A stretch of 64,000 nt of DNA, from NCBI GenBank assembly GCA_025094145.1, contig JALLLS010000101.1, positions 46,953 through 110,952 on the forward strand, given 5' to 3'. The translations under genes were made by a program, and so were the position numbers. The notes below the pieces were generated by a model. That model did no database searches. It worked only from the letters and a program-made list of their open reading frames with translations, and was not told where the DNA came from. Positions 22,299 to 32,200 of the stretch are shown piece by piece (position 1 is the stretch's first letter; every line of letters starts with the position of its first letter). Source of the stretch: Spinellus fusiger (lineage: Eukaryota; Mucoromycota; Mucoromycetes; Mucorales; Phycomycetaceae).

Positions 22299-24590
22299 AC
22301 ACACCAGGAGATCTTTAGGATATAAAAGGAAATAGTCAATACAATTGTTTAAAAATGACTGATTTGAAAAGGAGCAAAAATAAATTATGTATTCATATTA
22401 GTTTTTAAATAAAGATTATTATAATTTACCTGTAGATATCTGAATCCCATAGGAAACCACTTTCGATGTGGCGATATATAATATGAATACAAATATCTAT
22501 TCTTATGTGACTGTATAGATATCCTTTGATGCATTCACATCTCTGTTCCAAACAATTCCACAATCTTGGCAAGCGTGGATACTGTTGAAATTTACTAATA
22601 CCTCGGTGAGGTTATTTGTGCTATGTGGCAGATCTTGAGAATAAAAATAAGAATAACTGTTAAAAGAGCTTTTCATATTAGGTGAGAGATCAATCATGTC
22701 TACTCTCGATGTAAAGAACTCATCGACATCAACCAGAAGAAGATCTCCATCTTTTTGTCTCTTTTTCAATGATTAATATAGAATTCTTGGCAAACCAACA
22801 CGATGACCTTTGAATTTGGTAGCATCTTTTACCTTTACTCCTGTGCCATAAGCAACAACTGGCAGCTTGGCAGGATCATAATCCAATCTTTCTAGGTGCC
22901 AATATCCCTTTTCAATAATAAAATAATAGTAAAAGTAGTTAGTTCGAGATATATTAATGCACTCTCTATGTGTGTGTCGTATTACTCTTGCACTGGCACC
23001 TTTTTCCTGTCTTTGTTCTTTGTTCTTTTCATCTATCGTATTGCGGTTTCTTCTTTTTCATTCTCTCTATTTTGCTATGTTTTTTCTTCTCTACTTATTG
23101 TATTTTATGCCACCATTTATTAATATATTGACCATTCTTTCATATACAGCAGATAAACACCCTGAATAACCAGGATCCATATGACTGTCACCCTTCCTAA
23201 TTTGCTTGGATGTTCTATAAAAACCATAGCTGTCACTTGCGAATAGAAATAGCAGAGCAACTGACAGTGTAATTGTCTACATCTTTAATAAAATAGACTT
23301 TAATCCAAACAGCTTCCTAGAGTATAAACAAGATAGGCTCTAAGGAATTGAGTAGCTGACTGTTTCTTGTTCTCGACTTGTTTTCTTTCTGTATTCCCAC
23401 ATTGGTGCCATTATTATTACAACTACCAGTTTTCCTTCTGTCACTTATTCTTCTCTTTTCTGTCAATCTCCGTATGAGTGACCAGCCTTACGAGGTCCTG
23501 TGTGTCTCTTGTCTCATAGCAACAGAATACTTTTGGGATATAAAAAGAAATACATGAACAATGAAATTATGTTATTTGTTTTGTTGGCTAATGTGTTTGA
23601 AAAGAACCTTTTCATTGTATGTCTGTCTTGGCATTGACTATGGACTGTGTAATTAAACACTATAGAGTTAGATAAAAGGAAGAAGCAAACCTGACATTGC
23701 AACTCCATCACTGCATTTATTGTTTAACATGTGCTATCCATAAGCCCACAGTATAACAATCAAGTACTCGTCAAGATGAGCATAACTAAGCAAGGTAGTG
23801 TGATATTATTAACAAAGAGAAACAATAGGAGGTGATAGACACTACCAAAGGCTGTTCTTGAGGTAAAAAGGTAAGCAGTGTCTTTATCTGGGCTTGAGCT
23901 CATTGTAATCCACAAGACACTCATTGTATTGTTAATAAATAAAGACTCCTTTCAAGTCAGTACCAAGTGGTCTTCTATACTGTCTAGGGTCTCTAGGGTA
24001 TACTCCTGAGCATATTTATTTATCTCCAAAGGATAAAGCACAAGGCCTTTAGGGTGTGGATTCTATTGCTACGAGGGAATGCACTTGGGCAGTAGCTATA
24101 TTATTATTAGCTATAGTATTATTAACTATATTATTACAATAAACAATTTTATCCATCATGTCGTGATGTTATTTTCCTTTTATGGATAGCGGCATCTCTA
24201 GAAGAAAAGCCAGCTAAAAGAAGAAAGAAATGTAGGGACACATTCCATTACATTTCAATAATATCATAGTTGGAAGTATTAGCATATAGAATATAGTATA
24301 AAAAGTAGTATTGAATTGAATGAATAAAGACCAGAGTTCTACTACACGTCTGACTGCCCGGATTTCCTTTGATACCCAAGATCAAAGACGACAATCAATA
24401 GTTTTATTCATAAACACTATATTCTATTGATAATACAATTTGATATTGAGATATTCCACAAAAGAAAATAATAATTTGGATACGCAAACCTTTTTATTTT
24501 TAAACACAGATACATAAAAGGCAATCATCTTTAGACGTAAAAGGAAGGAGATATCCCCGCCTAAAAGCCAGAAATATCTCCTGGTGTGTA
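22299..24590 (-). mobile_element. Fanzor-bearing DNA transposon remnant (2.3 kb)
   Basis: The left end (22299) reads TACACACCAGGAGATCTTT and the right end (24590), reverse-complemented, reads TACACACCAGGAGATATTT; both start with TA. Inside are a degenerate C-terminal Fanzor coding region (minus strand, 22503-22912) and, at 23740-24590, sequence homologous in inverted orientation to the elements at 16952 and 41815. The same pair of ends flanks the second Fanzor copy at 43477-44858. The element stops only 107 bp before the start codon of the acyl-CoA-binding protein gene. Confidence 0.72.
22503..22912 (-). pseudogene. Degenerate Fanzor (TnpB-like nuclease) C-terminal fragment
   Basis: Reading minus from 22912: sequence around PAKLPVVAYGTGVK, then FKGHRVGLPRILY, a stop codon, SLKKRQKDGDLLLVDVDEFF, and finally HACQDCGIVWNRDVNAS ending at 22503. 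This order (GTGxK, KGHRVG, DEFxTS, CxxCGxxWNRDxNAS) is that of the RuvC-II/III and zinc-ribbon part of eukaryotic Fanzor proteins, relatives of IS605-family TnpB. The RuvC-III Asp (WNRD) and the second Cys pair remain. The first Cys pair expected after the TSR motif is missing. The N-terminal wedge/REC and RuvC-I parts are not recognisable. At least one in-frame stop shows it is inactive. Confidence 0.75.
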
Positions 24591-24697
24591 ACCGTTCCAT
24601 GTAGATTCATTCCCAGACAGGCCTTGGATATATTTACGAGACTCGCGTCTGTCTATTTCCCTTGTGCTTCTTTTCTTCCAACACAACCAAACACACT

Positions 24698-25167
24698 ATG
24701 CCTTCTGCTGTATGTATCTATAAGAAGAGAAATGTGTCATCTCACACTGTCTCCAAATAGGCCTTTGAATCTGCTGCTGTTGAAATCAAGCAGCTTACCA
24801 CCTCACCCTCCAACGACAACCTCTTGAAGCTCTATGGTCTCTTCAAGCAGGCTACTGTTGGTGACAACACCACCTGTAAGTTGGCTAATAGAATGAAGAA
24901 GATGGAAGAAAAAGGGCACAGACGCGTCTTTTTTTTTAATAAACTAAACTCTCTTCTCCTCTAGCCAAGCCCACTTTTGATATCAAGGGTCGTTACAAGT
25001 GGGACGCATGGACTGAATTGAAGGGTATGTGTCTTTGTGCATCCAATAGACAGAAGGAAAGAGTAGGTTGTGTAGGGTCATTCATTCTTATGTTCTTTCT
25101 AGGCCTGTCTTCCCAAGAGGCAGAGGACAAGTACATTGCCTTGGTAAAGGAGTTGACCAGCCAATAG
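24698..25167 (+). CDS. ACB1: Acyl-CoA-binding protein (ACBP/diazepam-binding inhibitor)
   Basis: Four exons: 24698..24709 (only MPSA), 24761..24875, 24965..25024 and 25103..25167; 83 residues, the normal length for free ACBP. It contains the conserved LLKLYGLFKQATVGDN, KPTFDIKGRYKWDAW and AEDKYIALVKEL segments, with the Tyr/Lys residues (KLYGLFKQ, GRYKWDAW) that contact acyl-CoA. ACBP binds and transports long- and medium-chain acyl-CoA esters in the cytosol. C-rich codon use suggests high expression. The right end of the Fanzor element lies 107 bp upstream, so the promoter region is partly within or next to a transposon. Confidence 0.95.
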
Positions 25168-26149
25168 TCATTAGATAGATAGATATATTTATATTTATAT
25201 AAAGAAAGAGAGCAAACCACCCTTCCTACAGCATTACCTGCTCAGTTATTGGGTGAAGATCATTTTATCAGACGTGTTTCTTGTCAGTGTAAGATAGATA
25301 GGTGTGTAGGTGTGTAGGTGTGTAGTATAGCAAGAACATTACCAAAATGGCGGAATAGTAGAGAAGCTTCTCTTTGTTATTCATAATAAACACATTGTTA
25401 TGTATATGACCGGATTCTCATACTCTTCTACTGATCATACTGCAGATATCTCCTTATTCTCATCCTATCTTCAGCTGTGTTACTGTCTGTTGTTGAAATA
25501 GCCCACAAGACACTCTAGAATCATCTTTCTACAGAGAATAGGCATCGCGTCATGGCTTATTATGACTCAACTTGATAGATGGAGTGGAAGAGATAACCTG
25601 TCTTGTAGTGGGAGACCCTCTTCCATAAAAAGAAAAGAGAATGAGTTCTTGGATTCAGAATACCCAACAAGGGAGGAATCCTTCATATTAGATGTACACA
25701 CAGAGATGAGATTACAAAGACATTGACTGTCATTCATTCTTATCTACGCTACTATAATTCTAGTGTTTATAGCTGTGATATACTCATTAAGGAAGAGTAT
25801 AAAAACAAGTAAATCATTCAGTGGTAGGGCTTCAATACACGTAAGAGAATGACCCATAAAAAGATAAACACAATTTCTTAATCAATACCATGGTACGGTG
25901 TTACAGGGTAAGTGCAGTTGTATAGACTCTTTAGTATTGGTAATATGAGATAATGAAAAGAAACAAGTAACGTGACATGTTGAGCATGAGTGTAGTTCGC
26001 CAATGTCCTTTCCTTCTTCTTCTATTCTTCAAAAGAACACTCTTTTTGTAGTCACCAAAGAAACAATCCCATACACACCTACATAGTGGGAGTCATGTTC
26101 AGTCTACATGAGTGACTGGCTAATGCGTACACAACTAAGGATGATGACT
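25168..26149. other. Intergenic, no gene seen
   Basis: ACBP 3' flank. It contains a short GGTGTGTA tandem (25300-25325) and otherwise unremarkable AT-rich sequence. No supported open frame. Confidence 0.6.
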
Positions 26150-26773
26150 TTATTTGGCTTTTAAACGATAACAGCCTTCCTGTTAAGAATAGGTGCACTC
26201 TTTTCATAGAACGCTATTTTAAAATGAAAAGTTGGAGGGTATCTGGTTTCTCATTTCCTTTTGTAGAACACACCATTCCCAAAGTGTAGTACTTACAAAC
26301 AATAGTGTTTATTATATTACCATGGCTACTGTCCAAGTGTAATGATTCTAGAAAGAGAGACTACACCCTAGAGAGAGTAGAGAGAGTGTGTGTAGACAGT
26401 ATACACAGTATAGAAAGACCACCTAAGACTCACTTGAAAGAAGTCTTTGCTTATTGGTGTTCATTCCATAGTTTCTATCATCAATACACTTTCAATATTG
26501 TTATTCACTCTGACTGTAAGCTTAAAGATAACACATCAGAGAGGAATAGCAATGACTGTGCTGTAATAGTGGGATGATTATGACTTTTATAAGCAGACTT
26601 TATGCTTTTTTAATTGCAAAGTCAATCATCATTGCTAAACAAAACAGATAGAGTTTGAAATATCTTATTTACACAGCGAACATACCTTTTCAAACACATT
26701 AGTTTATCAGAGTAATAATGCATCTTGATATTCCTATATTTCCTTATATATCCCAAAAATAGATAGGTGTGTA
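26150..26773 (+). mobile_element. Internally deleted copy of the TIR element beside U2 snRNA
   Basis: Segments match the 16952 and 41815 elements in the same order: GGCTTTTAAACG near the left, CCATGGCTACTGTCCAAGTG, GACTCACTTGAAAGAAGTCT, then the right portion with TATATCCCAAAAAT and GGTGTGTA at 26773. It is about half their length, so internal sequence is deleted. Its exact left border is uncertain. It ends about 100 bp from the U2 snRNA 3' end. Confidence 0.6.
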
Positions 26774-26875
26774 AGCTACAAGACACAATCCACACTTGAC
26801 TCAAGAAAACAGTCACATTAGAATTCATATTATTTATTCTATTTTTCATTTTATTATGGTTGGGAGCCCCCATTT

Positions 26876-27063
26876 GGCGTCACATCGCAGCAGTGTAAGG
26901 CGAAGGACACCTGTGGATTCTGAAGATGGCAAGCCAGAGCTCCAGATTCCGGGCGCAAAAAAATTAGATTAACAACGATAGGTACTATGTACCAAGTTAT
27001 AGTTGTTAAACTATAAAGAACAGATACTACACTTGATCTTAGCCAAAAGGCCTGAGAGGATAA
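26876..27063 (-). ncRNA. U2 spliceosomal snRNA
   Basis: On the minus strand, 27055-27017 reads through the near-invariant U2 5' region: GGCCTTTTGGCTAAGATCAA, then GTGTAGTATCTGTTCTT. This includes the branch-point-pairing GTAGTA. A Sm-site-like ATTTTTTTG follows (about 26955-26965), then a 3' stem-loop region containing CCTTCGCC. Total length of about 188 nt fits fungal U2. U2 pairs with the intron branch site and with U6. The first bases (ATCCTCTCAGG) differ from the common ATCGCTTCTCGG. The ends are estimated from conservation. It lies divergent to the hexokinase-like gene. Confidence 0.9.
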
Positions 27064-27323
27064 GGAAAAAAAAAGTCCACAGGAAACAGGCCTTTATATA
27101 GTTTTATTTTATTCAATTTAAACAGCGATTGTGACAGTCATTGGCGGGTGTACCAGTGTCACCTACGTCGAGTATTGAATAGACCACTCTACACCCTTTT
27201 GTAGTAGCATGAGATAATCGTTCACAACTGTACTTTACTATCTTCTTTTTCTTTCTTGTTCTTGTTCTTTTTCTTTTTCTTTTTCTTTCTCTTTTCTTTC
27301 TCTTTTCCTTCAATCATAGAAGA
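27064..27323. promoter_or_regulatory. Divergent promoter region, U2 snRNA / hexokinase-like gene
   Basis: 260 bp between the U2 5' end and the hexokinase-like start. It carries a CTTTTTC/CTTGTTC pyrimidine tract at 27241-27310, directly before the ATG, typical of a strong fungal leader. On the U2 side no proximal element is assignable by eye. Confidence 0.4.
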
Positions 27324-29049
27324 ATGTCCTCGACAGATAACAACGAAAACATCAAAACAAAAGAGCAGACTGAAGCTCTTGGATTGCTCCACCAGGAGTT
27401 TAAACTCTCTGCTGAAGAGCTGAAGGATTTAGCTCAGCATATGGTGGTAGAAATGGGCAAGGGTCTCCAGTCGCATAATTCCAATGTTCCTATGCTACTT
27501 TCTTATGTTCGACACCATCCTACAGGACAGGAGAAGGGTGAATATCTGGCCCTTGAAGTGAGTGGTAAGTTGATAATAGGCCAGCAGGCATGAGTTGTGT
27601 TGAGCAAATAAAAGAAAGGCATGGTAACGCAATGGTATAGGCTCTTATGCTCGACTCCTTCTTGTTCAACTTCACGGCCAGGGTCGGATTAGCACACGCC
27701 AGCAAAAATATCGTATTACAGAGGATCTTAAAAGAGATGCCATGTCGAAGCTCATTGATTTCCTTGCTCAATCTGTGAATTCCTTTCTACGATTTGTCAA
27801 GAAGCAGGATGTTAAGGAGCCGCTTGCTCTTGGATTTAGTATCTCTTTCCCATTGAATCAAACAGCTCTCCACCATGCCAGTATTGGGAGATGGACAAAG
27901 GACTTTGAAATTACAGGCACCGATGATAAGAACCTGGCTTCCTTGCTGCAAGAAGGCATTGAGAAACTCAAACTGCCTGTGGTAGTCAAGGCTATTGTTA
28001 ATGGCACAGGTAAATACAGCCATTTTTGTATAAACAGAAAGAAATAAGAGTGACTCAGTTTTTTTCTGATGGACAGTTGGATGTCTCTTGGCCCATAACT
28101 ACAGAAGTCTCGATACATTGCTTGCTTGTACTGTTAGTACAGGCACAAATGCAGGTAAGAAGGGTTACTTTTTTTTATTTAAAAACAAAAACAAAAACAA
28201 AAACAAAAAAGTTCACCAAGACTAATGACTTGGTGGTCTTTCTAGCCTACTGGGAAAAGACAGAAAAAATTATCAAATGCAACTTGGAAAGTAAAGACAA
28301 AGAGGAAGAAATGATCATCGACACTGAATGGGGGTCCTTTGGTGACAAATCTCCTGAACATCTTCCTCGTACGTGTTATGACAATAGATTGAATCGCGAG
28401 TCTATAAATCCCGGCATCCATCTATTTGAAAAGATGGTATCTGGCATGTACTTGGGTGAAATCATTCGTAGTGTTATTGTTGATTTTGTGGATCGTCGCT
28501 TGCTGTTCAATGGCAACTCTACAAAAGAGATGAACACACCCTATTCATTTGACGTCTCCTACATGAGTGCCATTGAATTGGATAACAGTGATGATCTGAA
28601 GGATATTCAGCATATAGTGGAGGCTATTATGAATGTTCCCAAGACAACACTTGTAGATCGTCAAATGGTCAAATCATTCTGTGAACTGATAGGACAAAGA
28701 GCAGCACGTCTAACAGCTGCTGCTATCAGTGCTGTTATTGAAAAGAGGGGTGCCTTGGAGACTGGCCTGCCTGTTAGTAAGTGGTGAATTGTTCTAGAGA
28801 AGGATGAGTATTAGTTACTAACGACTGGATAGGTGTAGAGGGCACTATCTATGAACATTATCCCAACTTCCCTGAGCGCATGAATAATGCTATGCGTGAG
28901 ATTTATGGCCCCAAGATTGCTAATATTAACATTGGAGTAAGTGGAATGTAGGAATACTAAGAGAGCTAACATGGACACTACAGGTAACAAAAGATGGCAA
29001 TGGTATTGGTGCTGCCTTGGCTGCTATGATTGCCTGCACAAAAGAGTAA
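27324..29049 (+). CDS. Hexokinase-like protein, catalytic Asp replaced (probably non-catalytic)
   Basis: Six exons: 27324..27564, 27641..28009, 28077..28154, 28246..28776, 28833..28936 and 28984..29049; 462 residues. The hexokinase fold is clear: ALGFSISFPLNQTALHH, GRWTKDFEITG, IDTEWGSFGD, INPGIHLFEKMVSGMYLGE and the C-terminal HYPNFPERM and TKDGNGIGAALAAM. Three key places are altered. The phosphate-1 loop DLGGTNxR is EVSGSYAR. WTKGF is WTKDF. The catalytic base in VNDTVG is Gly (VNGTVG, GAC to GGC). These losses resemble the atypical fungal hexokinases (for example Aspergillus HxkC/HxkD-type), which regulate rather than phosphorylate. Splicing is canonical and the frame is open throughout, so the gene looks maintained. 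Lack of activity is inferred. Confidence 0.9.
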
Positions 29050-29253
29050 ATGTAGTGTAGAATCACCTGTATACCCTGTTCCCGTCTTTGTTGTATATCA
29101 CCATCACTCCTAATACCAACAATACTATCTATATTTATATAAATAATAGATAGGGGATACATGGAGTATTTTTAAGAGTCTTTATAGAGATTTGTTTTTT
29201 GTTTATATTTTCTATACAGACAGTCATGAAAGAGTATAAAGAAAGAGAGAAAA
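29050..29253. other. Short convergent intergenic region
   Basis: 203 bp between the hexokinase-like stop and the MED14 stop. It contains ATAAATAATAG and ATTTTTAAGAG runs compatible with polyadenylation of both genes. No gene. Confidence 0.5.
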
Positions 29254-32200
29254 CTACTCAACATCATCTAATGTTTGTAAGCGATGTAGGACAGTAGGGC
29301 ATAGAGAAGTAGAACATAAAAAGCCATGTTGGAAAGGTACCGCATGTGGCTCAGTTTTCTCTTCCCAGGATGAATTAGATGCATACCAACTGTTTTCAAC
29401 AGAACGTATATCATCTAAGAATATCCATTCATCCAATGTCTGTAATAGTTCATCAAACTGTACAGACGGTGCAAATGTCAGTTGTTGAGACACCTTAATG
29501 GCCTGATTTGCACTTGTAGGTGCAAGAGGAGAAATATAGGGCTGAGGTGCACTCCATCGCACTGTCGGCTCATTGCGTCCCACAGAAGAATGGAAGGCAG
29601 CATCCGAGACACACAGTGTTAATGCGTCAATAAAACGAATGTCCAATGCATGCCTATAAAGAAGAAGTCGTCTTACATCACATCATACTCTTTATAAAGT
29701 AACCCAACTTACATGGAGGAATAGACAATACGAACAGCATCAACAGCACGTGGTATGATAGACAGCTTTCCAATATCCCCTCTCTGTGTACAGGCAACTT
29801 CTATCTCCTCTAAACATGACATCAAGGGTAGTGTTTTGAAGAGCACCTTGATCCCTATCAGTCTTATATCGCTTATGACTGGCTTACCTGCACAAAGTAG
29901 ATGAGATCAAAGTTATCATTAAGAAGACTTTGAAGGTAGGTCACTACTCTAGCATGAGGATTTCGTATCAGAGAAAGTCGAAGAAGAACAGGCCTAGACT
30001 TCTTAGTATGCTGTGTGGTACTTAGTTCTACCAAGTACTGTCTTGGCCGTCCTTTTTCTGATGTATCCCACTGAATAGAGCATACAAACTCCTTGGCATA
30101 GGTGAACTTGAGTTCTTGTGTATCAAATGGCTCAAATATCAGATCCTCCTTATACTTCTGCAGCCATTTTGATGATACTACAATGATTACATTAATATTC
30201 AAATAGACAGCCTGATATCCTACAATATATCATGCATCTTCTATTGGTTTACCTTGTCTTGCTAAGTTTGTCATCATAAATATCCTCTCCCAGTCCATTA
30301 AAAAGTTATCAACACACATATCAATCTGTGCATAAGTAAATGATAAAACACTTGTAGTTTTATCAAGTGAGATATGATCTAACATGTCAGCTCACCCATA
30401 TGCATGAGGTGCTAGCCTACCTTTTATATAAAAAGACCTGAGAGGAACTTGTTTCCAATTGAATTTGTCTTGAAACACAACACGACAATCTCCTTTTTGA
30501 CCTGCTGTTCCTCCGCCAGAAGCACGTATTAATACTTCATTTTTCATATCTAACAATTGTTTGTTGATCCAAGGACTCAGTTCTACTGGTCTATCTTTTG
30601 AAGGAGGGTTGATTTCATCAGAGTTCTTCTGTGCACATAGTCTCAGTATATCTCTCTGAGAAACACAGATCACTTCCATGCGATCAATGCCCGAATAGTT
30701 TGCAGCCTGGACTTCAGCATCAGAAAGACACTTGAGAAGAGGTCGTGTATGGTAGTTGATTGCTCCCTTGTACTGCTGTAACTGAAGCTCAATCTTCTTG
30801 TTTGTAATGAAAGCACTGTAATACCATTAGATACAATAACAAAGGAAACTCATCTACACACACACACACACACACCGACTTACCGACACAAGGAGTCTAG
30901 TTTAGCCATAAAACATAGATTGATGGACAAGCTGAAAGAATAAGAAGTCTGAAAATCATTGGTTTGCTTACTTGTCAACCTTATGAGTCTCACTGGACTC
31001 TAGCAGTTGTTCAGAAAGAGAGGTCCTTCGATGCTTTAAGATTATGTCTTCATCATCTTCTGTGTGAACAATTCCATAGTCATTTTTCCTTCGCTTTCGA
31101 ATTCCCTGAACATCCTGCTCCATGGCTTTATCACCATAGAACTGTTCTCTCCATATTTCTTTGTAGTCAATGCGAATGAGCTCTGTCATTGCTTGATATA
31201 ATCCAGACTGATCGTATGATTTACTACATCACTGAATGCTTCAATAGTGTTCAACTTGTGATCCATTCACTTACGAAAGACAGCATAACCATGCCTGAAA
31301 TTCATCATTCACAATAGCCACCACAAAATACCAGTCCTCAAACTGCAAGAATTGTAGGAAGATGCAATGGGTTGGATATATTTGTTTGCTGTTAGTGTTT
31401 GAAGCATTTTTTATAGGTTTCTTGGAGGTAGAAGGAGGCTGCTCTTGTTCTGTTTGCTTAGGACCTGACACAGCAGGAATATCACTGAATAGCTTTGCAA
31501 CATCGTCTGCACGTAAATTCATCTGTGGGGGATAGTAAGGCTGCAACTTTAATTGTTTCGCCAGCGAGACAATTTCGCGCACAACAATGTCTGAGCGCAG
31601 CCAAAGAAGATGGCGTGCAGTATTGATAGGATCATTGTTGATCTTTTCTTCCAGTTCTTTCAGTTTCACTACCATTGGGTGAGATATATAAAAGTATACA
31701 GTGCCTTACCATCCCATTCCCCATAGCCATGTCCAGTCTCACATACTCTAATATGTCCAGTGCGAGTATCAATGTCAATGCTAATGTATCTTTGGTGGCG
31801 ATAACGTATGACGAGAGTTGATTTCTCTTTTGGTGCTAGTCAATGGCGTGTCCTTGTCATTGTATAGAGTGTGGCTTACCTTTATTATGACATGTACTCT
31901 CTACAGTCTTCTTTGTTAGATGCAGTCCGTTTTCCTCTAGAAAATTCTCTTGGTATTGGAGCACTTGTCTAAGTTTTTCAATAATACATTGGCTGTGATA
32001 ACCAGTAATGTAGTGTAATAAACGTTCTGTACTCAAGTCAGTGGGATTCTATCATAGACATTAGTGTATGTGATTATCACTTGAGGAATACGCACAAATA
32101 GTATGTCTTTTGTATGCAAGTCAGCCGAACCACCCCATAGTAAATCCAATTGAGTTTTAGGGTATTTGAGTGCAGACACTACTTTGTGTCGATCTGTAGC

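Noticed and set aside
32033..32095. Alternative MED14 junction using a GTGATA donor with a 32 nt intron
   Set aside because: Shorter than any other supported intron; the GTGCGT donor at 32095 gives a 47 nt intron in the same phase.
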